Positions 26,418-36,777 of a stretch of 49,366 bases of DNA are shown here, piece after piece (the stretch's first letter is position 1; every line of letters starts with the position of its first letter). The stretch lies in assembly GCF_042679605.1 (NCBI RefSeq), contig NZ_JBHTMU010000032.1:1-49366 (forward strand). The letters run 5' to 3'. A program made the translations under genes and the position numbers. The DNA comes from Litorisediminicola beolgyonensis. GTDB taxonomy: Bacteria > Pseudomonadota > Alphaproteobacteria > Rhodobacterales > Rhodobacteraceae. The notes beneath the pieces were generated by a model, which was not told where the DNA came from, searched no databases, and saw only the letters and a list, made by a program, of their open reading frames with translations.

Positions 26418-27752
26418 ATGGACTTCCAGTCAACACCCCCGGCGGGCGGAGACCCGGTGCACGCTCTGAGCGAAGACACGTGGCGCGACGTGATCGCCGC
26501 GATGGACCGCACCTATTCGGAGCTCGTCGATTACCAGAACCTGCTGGAGCGCCAGAACCAGGAGCTCGACGAGATCCGCGGCTTCATGGCGTCGGTGCTG
26601 GCCTCGGTCTCGGATCTCCTGATCGTCGTCGATACCGCGCGGCTGATCGAGCGCACCGGGGGCGCCATCGCCACGATCCTCGGGACGACGAGCGATCCCG
26701 CGCCGGGTTCGAAGCTTGCGGACCTTCTGGAGCCCCATGCCCGCGACATGCTCTTTGCCGTCCTCGACCAGGTGATCCGGGATCGCCAGCCGCGCATGGT
26801 CGAGGTCGAGTTCGCCACCGCCGATGGGCCGACGCCGCTCGAGGTTAGCGTCAGCCCTCGGCTCGACACCCGCGGCCGAAGCCGCGGCGTCGTGCTGGTG
26901 GGCCGTCCCGTCGGCGAATTGCGCTCGGCCTATCGCGAGCTCGAAGCGAGCCACATGGCGTTGCAGCAGGCGCAGGCGCGGCTGGTGCAGCAGGAGAAGA
27001 TGGCCTCGCTCGGCCATCTCGTGGCGGGCGTCGCGCATGAGCTGAACAACCCGATCAGCTTCGTCTACGCCAACACCCACGCGCTCGAGAAATACACTGC
27101 GCGGTTCGAGACCTATTTCGACGCCGTCCAGGCGGGCACCAGCCGCCCCGAGCTCGTCGCGCTGCGCGAAGAGCTGCGGCTGGACCGCACCGTCAGCAAC
27201 CTGCGCGAGGCGATCCGGGGGGCGAAGGAAGGGGCCGAGAGGGTTCGCGACATCGTCGAGGACCTGCGCCGCCTGAGCGCCGGGGGCGGCGGCGAGCCGG
27301 TGCCTTTCGACCTGGTCACCACCGCACGGACCGCCGCCGACTGGGTCCGGCGCGGCACCAAGACACCGGTGGAGATCGTGTTCGACAGCGACCCGGTCGT
27401 TCAGGCCTACGGAACGCCCGGACCGGTCCAGCAGATCGTGATGAACCTCGTCCAGAACGCCATCGACGCGCTGGCCGATGCCAAGGACGCGCGGATCGTC
27501 CTGACCGTCGAGAAGAGCGAGGGGCAGGCGGTGCTCCGGGTCGCGGATAACGGCCCCGGGATCGACGCCGACAAGGCGATCTCGATCTTCGATCCGTTCT
27601 TCACCACCAAGCCGGTCGGCAAGGGCACGGGGCTTGGCCTCTCGATCTCGCATCGCACCGCGGAAGAGAACAATGGCAGCCTGACCCTCTTGCGGACCGG
27701 CGCCGAGGGCAGCACCTTCGAGTTGACGCTGCCGCTGAGCGAGGGTGCATGA
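26418..27752 (+). CDS. hupT: HupT, H2-signalling sensor histidine kinase
   Basis: A 444-residue soluble kinase with no membrane segments. A coiled N-terminus (about 25-55) leads to a PAS-like domain (55-165), then a dimerisation/phospho-acceptor domain with His207 in VAGVAHELNNPISFVYANTH, and a HATPase domain with the N box (MNLVQNAIDAL), VADNGPGID, FDPFFTTKP and GKGTGLGLS. In Rhodobacter capsulatus HupT phosphorylates HupR when H2 is absent, which lowers hydrogenase expression; HupUV with H2 inhibits this. The gene opens the locus after a 144-base gap, where TTGCGC and GATAGG may form a promoter. It overlaps hupU by 4 bases. Confidence 0.92.
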   Translation: MDFQSTPPAGGDPVHALSEDTWRDVIAAMDRTYSELVDYQNLLERQNQELDEIRGFMASVLASVSDLLIVVDTARLIERTGGAIATILGTTSDPAPGSKLADLLEPHARDMLFAVLDQVIRDRQPRMVEVEFATADGPTPLEVSVSPRLDTRGRSRGVVLVGRPVGELRSAYRELEASHMALQQAQARLVQQEKMASLGHLVAGVAHELNNPISFVYANTHALEKYTARFETYFDAVQAGTSRPELVALREELRLDRTVSNLREAIRGAKEGAERVRDIVEDLRRLSAGGGGEPVPFDLVTTARTAADWVRRGTKTPVEIVFDSDPVVQAYGTPGPVQQIVMNLVQNAIDALADAKDARIVLTVEKSEGQAVLRVADNGPGIDADKAISIFDPFFTTKPVGKGTGLGLSISHRTAEENNGSLTLLRTGAEGSTFELTLPLSEGA

Positions 27753-28741
27753 ATATTCTCTGGTTGCAATCGGCTGGCTGCGGCGGCTGCACCATGTCGC
27801 TGCTCTGCGCCGAAAGCCCCGGTGTCTTCGACATCCTGGGCGATGCTGGTCTGCGGTTTCTCTGGCATCCGGCGCTCAGCACCGAGACCGGCGGCGAGGT
27901 GCGTCGCCTCCTTGCCGAGGTCGAGGCGGGACGGACAGCGCTCGACATCCTCTGCGTCGAAGGCTCGATCCTGACCGGGCCGCGCGGCACCGGACGCTTC
28001 CAGATGCTCTCGGGGACCGGGCGCTCGATGCTCGACTGGGTCCAGAGCCTCGCGCCGCTGGCCAAGCACGTGGTCGCCGTGGGCACCTGCGCGACCTATG
28101 GCGGCGTCACATCGGCGGGCGGCAATCCGGCCGATGCGGTGGGGCTGCAATATGACGGCAGCCGTCCGGGCGGCGCGCTGGGCGCGGGCTTCCGCTCGCG
28201 CTCCGGCCTGCCGGTCGTCAATGTCGCCGGCTGTCCGACCCATCCCGACTGGGTCACCGAAACGCTGCTTCTGATCGCGGCGGGCGCCTTGGGGGCGGGC
28301 GATCTCGACAGCCTCGGGCGGCCGTTGTTCTACGCCGAGAACCTCGTGCACCACGCCTGTCCGAAGAACGAGTTCTATGAGTTCAAGGCAAGCGCCGAGA
28401 AGCCGGGGCAGCTTGGCTGCATGATGGAGCACCTGGGCTGCGTCGGCACGCAGGCGGTGGGCGACTGCAATATCCGCGGCTGGAACGGCGGCAGCTCCTG
28501 CACGCGCGCGGGCTACGCCTGCATCAATTGCACCGCGCCCGAGTTCGAGGAGCCGAACCACCCGTTCTCGGAGACCCCGAAGATCGCCGGCATCCCGGTG
28601 GGCCTGCCATCGGACATGCCCAAAGCCTGGTTCATGGCGCTCGCGTCGCTGTCGAAGGCCGCGACGCCCAGGCGGCTCTCGGAGAACGCGACATCGGACC
28701 GGACGCGGATCACGCCCACCATCCGCGAGCGCAAACCATGA
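27749..28741 (+). CDS. hupU: HupU, regulatory (H2-sensing) hydrogenase small subunit
   Basis: A 330-residue Fe-S subunit of the cytoplasmic H2 sensor. It starts directly with the first strand and proximal-cluster motif (CGGC at 11-14) and lacks a Tat signal and a C-terminal membrane anchor, which separates it from HupS. Other cluster ligands are in GTCATYGGVTSAGG, GCPTHPDW and the C-terminal block from HHACPKN through CINCTAPEF. With HupV it forms the H2 receptor that talks to HupT. It overlaps hupT and hupV by 4 bases each. Confidence 0.94.
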   Translation: MNILWLQSAGCGGCTMSLLCAESPGVFDILGDAGLRFLWHPALSTETGGEVRRLLAEVEAGRTALDILCVEGSILTGPRGTGRFQMLSGTGRSMLDWVQSLAPLAKHVVAVGTCATYGGVTSAGGNPADAVGLQYDGSRPGGALGAGFRSRSGLPVVNVAGCPTHPDWVTETLLLIAAGALGAGDLDSLGRPLFYAENLVHHACPKNEFYEFKASAEKPGQLGCMMEHLGCVGTQAVGDCNIRGWNGGSSCTRAGYACINCTAPEFEEPNHPFSETPKIAGIPVGLPSDMPKAWFMALASLSKAATPRRLSENATSDRTRITPTIRERKP

Positions 28742-30171
28742 CCGAACGGTCCTTGCTGGTCGGCCCGTTCAACCGCGTCGAGGGCGATCTCGAGATCCGG
28801 CTGGAGATCGAGGACGGCCGTGTCGCGGCAGCCTACAACAACGCGCCGCTCTTTCGCGGGTTCGAGGCGATGATGCTCGGCAAGGATCCGATGGATGCGC
28901 TGACGATCACGCCGCGGATCTGCGGCATCTGCTCGATCAGCCAGTCCTTCGCCGCCTCCGAGGCGCTGGGCGCGCTGGCGGGCGCATCGCCCGCGCCGCA
29001 AGGAGCGCTCGCGGCGGTGATCATGCACGGGGTCGAGAACCTCTGCGACCATCTCACCCATTTCAACCTCTTCTTCTGCGCCGATTTCGCCCGGCCCGCC
29101 TATGCCGGGGCCAGGTGGCACGACCGCGCGGTGGCGCGCTTCACCGCGATGGAGGGCTCTGCCGCGAGAGCCTGCGTCGAGGCGCGGGCGCAGATCCTGC
29201 ACATCGTCGGGCTCCTGGGCGGCAAGTGGCCGCACACGCTGGCGATCCAGCCGGGCGGGGTGACGCGCGCGCCGACCGCGCGCGACCGCATCCGCATGTC
29301 GAGCACGCTCAGGGGCTTCCGCCGTTATCTCGAAACCGTGGTCTTCGGCGCGCCGGTCGAGGAGTTCGCCGCGCTGGAGACGGCCGAGGCGCTCGCGTCC
29401 TGGGACCGGGGCGACGCGGGGCTCTTCATGGAGATCGCCGCAGATCTGGGCCTCGGCGCGATGGGGCCCGGGCCCGGGCGCTACCTGTCTTTCGGGGCCT
29501 ATCCCTTGCCCGGGGGCCGCGCGATGGCGCAGGGGCTCTGGGAGGCGGGCGCGCTCACGGCGCTCCACACCTCGCAGATCCTCGAGGACCTGAGCCATGC
29601 CTGGATGCTCGGTCCCGACGCGCATCCGGCGCGGGGCCAGACCTTCCCCGACGAGGACATGGCCGCGCCCGCCTATAGCTGGTGCAAGGCGCCGCGACTG
29701 GGTGGCGCGGTGATCGAGACGGGTGCCTTTGCCCGCCAGGTCGTCGACGGCCATCCCGCGGCGCTCGATCTGGCACGGAGCGGCTCGACGGTGCTCGCGC
29801 GCGTGGCCGGACGGCTTCTCGAGATCGCGCGGACGCAGCTCCTGCTCGAAAGCTGGGTCGAGGCGCTGCGCCCGGAAGAGCACTTCATGCGCGATGTGGC
29901 CCTGCCGAACGAGGGCACCGGCGAGGGGCTGGTCGAGGCCGCGCGCGGCGCGCTCGGGCATTGGATCCGGGTCGAGCGCGGGCGCATCGCGGGATACCAG
30001 ATCATCGCGCCCACGACCTGGAATTTCAGCCCGCGGGACGGCGCTGGCACGCCCGGGGCGGTCGAGGCGGCGCTCGTCGGCGCGCCGGTGGGCGAGGACG
30101 AGGACACGCCGCTCTCGGTCCAGCACATCGTGCGCAGCTTCGACCCCTGCATGGTTTGCACGGTGCATTGA
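28738..30171 (+). CDS. hupV: HupV, regulatory (H2-sensing) hydrogenase large subunit
   Basis: A 477-residue [NiFe] subunit. Active-site cysteines are in RICGIC (C62, C65) and in the terminal DPCMVCTVH. The chain ends exactly at that histidine, so there is no C-terminal peptide to be cleaved, as known for regulatory hydrogenases. Ile64 and Phe112 occupy the two gas-channel positions that are Val and Leu in catalytic enzymes (compare HupL Val77 and Leu125); these bulkier residues narrow the channel and keep O2 out of H2 sensors. ATG 28738 overlaps the hupU stop. Confidence 0.95.
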   Translation: MTERSLLVGPFNRVEGDLEIRLEIEDGRVAAAYNNAPLFRGFEAMMLGKDPMDALTITPRICGICSISQSFAASEALGALAGASPAPQGALAAVIMHGVENLCDHLTHFNLFFCADFARPAYAGARWHDRAVARFTAMEGSAARACVEARAQILHIVGLLGGKWPHTLAIQPGGVTRAPTARDRIRMSSTLRGFRRYLETVVFGAPVEEFAALETAEALASWDRGDAGLFMEIAADLGLGAMGPGPGRYLSFGAYPLPGGRAMAQGLWEAGALTALHTSQILEDLSHAWMLGPDAHPARGQTFPDEDMAAPAYSWCKAPRLGGAVIETGAFARQVVDGHPAALDLARSGSTVLARVAGRLLEIARTQLLLESWVEALRPEEHFMRDVALPNEGTGEGLVEAARGALGHWIRVERGRIAGYQIIAPTTWNFSPRDGAGTPGAVEAALVGAPVGEDEDTPLSVQHIVRSFDPCMVCTVH

Positions 30172-32396
30172 CCGACGGCGTCCGCATCCGGGTGCGCGGA
30201 CAGGTCCAGGGCGTCGGCTTCCGGCCCTTCATCTGGCAATTGGCGCAGCGCTTCGGCCTTGGGGGCTCGGTTCTGAACGATCGCGAGGGCGTGCTGATCT
30301 TCGCGACCGGCACCGATCTGGACGGGTTTCTCGCGGCGATCCGCTCCGAGGCGCCGCCGCTTTCGCGCATCGACGCCATCGAGACCGCCGCGCATCGCTT
30401 CGAGGTCGCGCCCGTGGGCTTCGGGATCGCCGAGAGCCAGGGCAGCGGGGCCGAAACCCGGGTGACGCCGGACGCGGCCACCTGCGCGGAGTGTCTTGCC
30501 GATATCCGGGGCAGCGATCCGCGGCGCGCGGGCTACGCCTTCACCAACTGCACCCATTGCGGGCCGCGCTTCACCATCCTGCGCAGCCTTCCCTACGACC
30601 GGTCCCGCACGACCATGGCGGAATTCGCGATGTGCGCCGAGTGCGCGGCCGAATATGCCGACCCCGCCGACCGGCGGTTCCACGCGCAGCCGGTGGCCTG
30701 CGCCGCCTGCGGCCCGCAGCTGCGCTTCGACACGCCGGGCGATCCCGTCGCGGCGGCGGCCGCGGCGCTCCTTGCGGGCGCGGTGCTGGCGGTCAAGGGG
30801 CTCGGCGGGTTTCACCTCTGTTGCGACGCCACCAATGCGGAGGCCATCTCGACGCTCCGGACGCGCAAGCGACGCCCGACCAAGCCCCTCGCCCTGATGG
30901 GGCGGTGGGAGGATATCCGCACGTATGCGGACCCGAGCGACGAGGAGGAGGCGGCGCTGGCATCCTCCGCCGCGCCGATCGTGCTCCTGCTCAGGGCCGC
31001 GCCTCTGCCGGAGACGCTCGCACCGGGGCAGGCGCGGCTCGGGTGGATGCTGCCCTATACGCCCCTCCACCATCTCCTGCTCGACCGGGTCCAGCGCCCG
31101 CTGGTGATGACCTCCGGCAATCTCTCCGGCGAGCCGCAGGTGATCGGCAATGACGAGGCGCGGGAGGTGCTGGGCGCGCTGGTCGACGGCATTCTCGACC
31201 ATGACCGCGAGATCGCGCGGCGGCTCGATGACAGCGTGATGCGGATGGCGCCCTCGGGTCCGATGATCCTGCGCCGCGCGCGGGGCATGGCGCCGGACAC
31301 GCTGCCGCTGCCCGACGGGTTCGACGACGCTCCGCAGGTCGCGGCGTTCGGAGCGCATCTGAAATCCGCGATCTGCCTTGTTAAAAACGGGCAGGCGCTC
31401 CTGTCGCATCACCTGGGCGATCTCGACAATGCGCTGACATGGGACGAGTTCGTGAAGGCGGACTGGGATTACGCGGCGCTTTTCGATCACCGGCCGGAGG
31501 TCTTCGCCTGCGATCTGCATCCCGACTACCTGTCGTCGCGCCATGCCTGGGAGCGGGCGGGGGGCGCGCCGGTCGAGGTGCAGCACCACCACGCGCATCT
31601 CGCCGCGTGCCTTGCCGAGAACGGCTGGCCGCTCGATGGCGGCGCGGTCGCGGGCATCGTGCTCGACGGTCTGGGGCTCGGCGCGGACGGGAGCGTCTGG
31701 GGCGGCGAGCTGCTGCTGGGCGATTACCGGGGTTACGAGCGCCGCGCCCATCTGCGGCCCGCGCCGCTGATGGGGGGCGATGCCGCGAGCCGCGAGCCTT
31801 GGCGGAACGCGCTGGCGCGGCTCGATCAGGCGGGCTTGCCGGGCGTGGCGGACAGACTTTTCCCGGAGGCGCCCCGTGACATCCTGAGGCAAGCCGCAGA
31901 GCGCGGGGTGAACGCGCCGCTTTCGTCCTCGGCCGGGCGGCATTTCGATGCGGTGGCGGCGATCCTCGGGCTGTCCCCGGCGCGGCAGAGCTTCGAGGGC
32001 GAGGCAGCGATGGCGCTCGAGGCCGTGGCCGACGGTGTCGTCGGGCCGGACTACGCGTTCGGGACGGATGCGCGGATCATCGAGCCGTCCGAGGCGCTGA
32101 CGGCGATGGTCGCGGACCTGGAGGCGGGCATGTCCGTGCCCGAGATCGCGGCGGGCGTCCATGCCGGTCTCGCGCAGGCGTTCGCGACGCGCGCGAGGGC
32201 GCTGGTCCGCTCGGGCGAGGCGAAGGCCGTGGCATTGTCGGGCGGCTGCTTTCAGAACGCCCGCCTGCTCTCCGAGACGCTTCGGAGCCTCGCCGGCGTC
32301 CCGGTCTTGATCCACGCGCGCGTGCCCGCGAACGATGGTGGACTGGCGCTGGGGCAGGCGGTGATTGCCGCGGCGCAGAGCCTCGGGGGCCGGTAA
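30168..32396 (+). CDS. hypF: HypF, carbamoyltransferase for hydrogenase CN ligand synthesis
   Basis: A 742-residue protein. Order: acylphosphatase domain (4-90, VQGVGFRPF with catalytic Arg19), two zinc-finger motifs (C106/C109-C128/C131 and C156/C159-C178/C181), YrdC-like domain (about 195-375), and Kae1-like carbamoyltransferase domain (about 385-740, with VQHHHAHLAACLAE). It uses carbamoyl phosphate and ATP to carbamoylate the C-terminal Cys of HypE. The start is taken as TTG 30168, overlapping the hupV stop (TTGA), because this places the acylphosphatase strand at once after the start and no ATG is suitably placed. Length is normal for HypF. Confidence 0.93.
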   Translation: MTDGVRIRVRGQVQGVGFRPFIWQLAQRFGLGGSVLNDREGVLIFATGTDLDGFLAAIRSEAPPLSRIDAIETAAHRFEVAPVGFGIAESQGSGAETRVTPDAATCAECLADIRGSDPRRAGYAFTNCTHCGPRFTILRSLPYDRSRTTMAEFAMCAECAAEYADPADRRFHAQPVACAACGPQLRFDTPGDPVAAAAAALLAGAVLAVKGLGGFHLCCDATNAEAISTLRTRKRRPTKPLALMGRWEDIRTYADPSDEEEAALASSAAPIVLLLRAAPLPETLAPGQARLGWMLPYTPLHHLLLDRVQRPLVMTSGNLSGEPQVIGNDEAREVLGALVDGILDHDREIARRLDDSVMRMAPSGPMILRRARGMAPDTLPLPDGFDDAPQVAAFGAHLKSAICLVKNGQALLSHHLGDLDNALTWDEFVKADWDYAALFDHRPEVFACDLHPDYLSSRHAWERAGGAPVEVQHHHAHLAACLAENGWPLDGGAVAGIVLDGLGLGADGSVWGGELLLGDYRGYERRAHLRPAPLMGGDAASREPWRNALARLDQAGLPGVADRLFPEAPRDILRQAAERGVNAPLSSSAGRHFDAVAAILGLSPARQSFEGEAAMALEAVADGVVGPDYAFGTDARIIEPSEALTAMVADLEAGMSVPEIAAGVHAGLAQAFATRARALVRSGEAKAVALSGGCFQNARLLSETLRSLAGVPVLIHARVPANDGGLALGQAVIAAAQSLGGR

Positions 32397-32615
32397 GGGC
32401 GCGACCAGAGCCCGTGGAAAGCGGACAGTCCGCAGCCGTGGAGGGCTCCTCGGCCTTCTGCGGGCTTTGCGATAACTCTATGAAAAATTTCACTTAAAGA
32501 CGTACGCGCTGGACAACGCGCTTTTCTCACCTTTCTGCCTCGGCCGCCCCCATCAAGGAGGGGGAGACAGGTCTGCGCCGTTCCGAGCGCAGGCCCCAGA
32601 CGGAGGAGACAGGCC
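32397..32615 (+). promoter_or_regulatory. hupS upstream region
   Basis: 219 bases between hypF and hupS. An AT-rich patch at 32470-32505 holds a sequence two mismatches from the IHF consensus (32479-32491), fitting the known role of IHF at Rhodobacter hupSL promoters. A 6-bp hairpin (32573-32578/32587-32592) lies in the leader, and GGAGGA (32602-32607) is the ribosome-binding site for TTG 32616. The TTG-N5-CAA HupR site described in R. capsulatus was not found by eye. Confidence 0.45.
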
Positions 32616-33716
32616 TTGTCGCAGATCGAAACCTTCTATGACGTGATGCGCGCGCAGGGGATCACCCGGCGCAGCTTCATGAAGTATTGCGCGCTCACAG
32701 CGAGCGCACTGGGCCTCGGCCCCGCATTCGTTCCGAAAATCGCCAATGCGATGGAAACCAAGCCCCGCACGCCGGTGGTCTGGGTCCACGGGCTCGAATG
32801 CACCTGCTGTTCGGAAAGCTTCATCCGCTCGGCGCACCCGCTCGCCAAGGACGTGGTGCTGAGCATGATCAGCCTCGATTACGACGATACGTTGATGGCG
32901 GCGGCCGGACACGCGGCCGAGGCCGCGATGATGGAGACGATCGAGAAGTACAAGGGCAACTACATCCTCGCCGTCGAGGGCAACCCGCCCCTGAACGAGG
33001 ACGGGATGTTCTGCATCTCGGGCGGCAAGCCCTTCGTCGAGAAGCTGCGCATGGCGGCCAAGGACGCCAAGGCGATCATCAGCTGGGGGGCCTGCGCCTC
33101 CTATGGCTGCGTGCAGGCCGCCAAGCCCAACCCGACGCAGGCGACGCCGGTGCACAAGGTCATCACCGACAAGCCGATCATCAAGGTTCCGGGCTGCCCG
33201 CCCATCGCCGAGGTCATGACCGGCGTCATCACCTACATGCTGACCTTCGACCGGCTGCCCGAGCTCGACCGGCAGGGCCGCCCGGCGATGTTCTACGGCC
33301 AGCGCATCCACGACAAGTGCTACCGCCGCCCGCATTTCGATGCCGGGCAGTTCGTCGAGGAATGGGACGACGAGGGCGCGCGCAAGGGCTACTGCCTCTA
33401 CAAGATGGGCTGCAAGGGCCCGACCACCTACAACGCCTGCTCGACCGTGCGCTGGAACGAGGGCGTGAGCTTCCCGATCCAGTCCGGCCACGGCTGCATC
33501 GGTTGCTCCGAGGACGGGTTCTGGGATCAGGGCACGTTCTACGACCGCGTCACAGACCTGACCCAGTTCGGTGTCGAGAAGAACGCCGACGAGATCGGCC
33601 TTGCCGCGGCCGGCGTTGTGGGGGCGGGTGTGGCGCTTCACGCCGCCGTCACCGCGCTCAAGGCCGCGCAGAACAAGGCGCAGAAAAACCCCAGCAAAAC
33701 CAGTGAGGAGGCCTGA
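32616..33716 (+). CDS. hupS: HupS, uptake [NiFe] hydrogenase small subunit (O2-tolerant type)
   Basis: A 366-residue Fe-S subunit starting at TTG. A Tat signal is present (TRRSFMK at 17-23; cleavage near residue 45 after ANA). Proximal-cluster cysteines are C62, C64, C65, C160, C165 and C194; subtracting 45 gives 17, 19, 20, 115, 120 and 149, exactly the six-cysteine set of O2-tolerant membrane-bound hydrogenases. The C-terminus has a membrane anchor (about 327-350) and a Lys/Ser/Glu tail on the cytoplasmic side. It passes electrons from HupL to cytochrome b HupC. A TTG start for a structural gene suggests translation is held down. Confidence 0.95.
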   Translation: MSQIETFYDVMRAQGITRRSFMKYCALTASALGLGPAFVPKIANAMETKPRTPVVWVHGLECTCCSESFIRSAHPLAKDVVLSMISLDYDDTLMAAAGHAAEAAMMETIEKYKGNYILAVEGNPPLNEDGMFCISGGKPFVEKLRMAAKDAKAIISWGACASYGCVQAAKPNPTQATPVHKVITDKPIIKVPGCPPIAEVMTGVITYMLTFDRLPELDRQGRPAMFYGQRIHDKCYRRPHFDAGQFVEEWDDEGARKGYCLYKMGCKGPTTYNACSTVRWNEGVSFPIQSGHGCIGCSEDGFWDQGTFYDRVTDLTQFGVEKNADEIGLAAAGVVGAGVALHAAVTALKAAQNKAQKNPSKTSEEA

Positions 33717-33718
33717 GC

Positions 33719-35512
<1,794 letters not shown>

Positions 35513-35527
35513 GAGGAGGATCCAAGG

Positions 35528-35704
35528 ATGAAACGGCTTCTGACCCTGATGATCATGGCGCCCGGTGCCGCTCTCGCGCATGGCGTGCATGGTCCGGTTC
35601 CCGCAGAGGCGCATGGCCTGGCGCATGCCGGGCCCGTGCTCGCGGTCCTGGTGATTGCCGGCGCGGCGGGGCTCGCGCTCAAGCAGCGCCGGTGGCGGCC
35701 ATGA
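35528..35704 (+). CDS. Small His-rich membrane peptide gene between hupL and hupC
   Basis: A 58-codon frame with a strong ribosome-binding site (GAGGAGGA at 35513-35520) seven bases before ATG 35528. The product has a signal-like N-terminus (MKRLLTLMIMAPGAALA), a short His-rich stretch with five histidines between residues 18 and 33, a transmembrane helix (about 35-50) and a basic end (KQRRWRP), so the mature N-terminus would be periplasmic and the tail cytoplasmic. Its TGA overlaps the hupC ATG (ATGA), so hupC translation probably depends on it. I do not recognise a family; it is not HupE, which has about six membrane spans. Possible roles: small subunit or metal-binding helper of the HupSLC complex, or just a coupling leader peptide. 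Confidence 0.7.
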   Translation: MKRLLTLMIMAPGAALAHGVHGPVPAEAHGLAHAGPVLAVLVIAGAAGLALKQRRWRP

Positions 35705-36489
35705 GGGACGACGCGACCATGATCGCACCCGGCGGGCCGATGCGGCCCGCCCGGGACTACGCGAGCGAACCGCTGACCGGGGACGCCACGGCGGAGGATC
35801 GGGCGACGATCACCCGCAACACCTCGGTCTATGTCTACGAGGCGCCGGTCCGTCTCTGGCACTGGGTCAACGCGCTGGCGATCCTCGTCCTGTGCGTGAC
35901 CGGCTACCTCATCGGCTCGCCGCTTCCGTCGCTCGAGATGAGCGAGGCGACCCACCAATTCGTCTTCGGATATATCCGCTTCGCCCATTTCGCGGCGGCG
36001 ATGATCATGACGGTGGGCTTCTTCGGCCGCATCTACTGGGCGTTCGTCGGCAACTCGCACGCGCGGCAGATGTTCAAGCTGCCCTTCTGGCGGCGCGACT
36101 GGTGGGCCGAGCTGGTGGACGAGGCCAAGTGGTACGCCTTCCTGCGCAAGCGTCCGAAGAAATACGTGGGCCACAACCCGCTGGCACAGATCGCGATGTT
36201 CTTCTTCATGACGGTCGGCATGACCTTCATGATCCTGACCGGCTTCTCGCTCTATTCCGAAGGGGCGGGGCGTGGAGGGGTGCTCGATGCGCTGTTCGGG
36301 CCGCTCCTCGACTTGGTCGGCGGCAGCCAGACCATGCACCAGCTTCACCACCTGGGCATGTGGGCGATCGTGATCTTCGTGATGATCCACATCTACGCCG
36401 CGGTGCGCGAGGATATCATGTCGCGCCAGACCATGGTGTCGACGATGATCTCGGGCACGCGGACCTTCAAGGACGACGATCCCAACTGA
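35701..36489 (+). CDS. hupC: HupC, b-type cytochrome subunit of uptake hydrogenase
   Basis: A 262-residue di-haem cytochrome b of the Ni/Fe-hydrogenase family that takes electrons from HupS to the quinone pool. A polar N-terminus of about 45 residues precedes four membrane helices (about 55-78, 100-118, 160-182, 210-235). Likely haem histidines: LWHWVN, HFAAA, LHHLG and HIYAA. ATG 35701 overlaps the preceding small gene; the alternative GTG 35692 would overlap more. It is followed by a terminator. Confidence 0.94.
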   Translation: MRDDATMIAPGGPMRPARDYASEPLTGDATAEDRATITRNTSVYVYEAPVRLWHWVNALAILVLCVTGYLIGSPLPSLEMSEATHQFVFGYIRFAHFAAAMIMTVGFFGRIYWAFVGNSHARQMFKLPFWRRDWWAELVDEAKWYAFLRKRPKKYVGHNPLAQIAMFFFMTVGMTFMILTGFSLYSEGAGRGGVLDALFGPLLDLVGGSQTMHQLHHLGMWAIVIFVMIHIYAAVREDIMSRQTMVSTMISGTRTFKDDDPN

Positions 36490-36515
36490 GCGCCTCGGCG
36501 CACAGCGATAACCGG

Positions 36516-36538
36516 AAGCGGGCGCCTGGCGCCCGCTT
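36516..36538 (+). terminator. Terminator after hupC
   Basis: Perfect 11-bp inverted repeat (36516-36526 and 36528-36538) with a minimal central spacer, followed by TCGTCGTTTT. It separates hupSLC from hupD and the maturation genes. Confidence 0.8.
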
Positions 36539-36777
36539 TCGTCGTTTTGGAGGGTGCGGTTACTCTTCGGTAAATTTTCCGATGATTTGGAATAAAACTT
36601 TCCACATCAAATCCGTTTTGAGTAAGGTATGCGAGTGAATACCGATGCAGAACATGGGGTTAACGATTTTTAACGCAGCTCGATATTTTGGGGAGCCGTT
36701 CCGGAAATCGGCAAGCTAGACCTGTTTGCAGCCACGGATGGGATATCGACTTTCCATCCAAGCCAGGGGAGGGGCGC
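36539..36777 (+). promoter_or_regulatory. AT-rich region upstream of hupD
   Basis: About 240 bases, strikingly AT-rich for this genome from 36560 to 36710. No gene seen. It probably carries a separate promoter for hupDFGHJK-hypAB-hupR-hypCDE; no convincing hexamer pair could be fixed. A near-IHF sequence lies around 36604-36618. GGGGAGGGG precedes ATG 36778. Confidence 0.45.

Noticed and set aside
32397..32615. HupR operator TTG-N5-CAA upstream of hupS
   Set aside because: This site is known from R. capsulatus, but no matching palindrome was seen in this gap; it may be further upstream or diverged.
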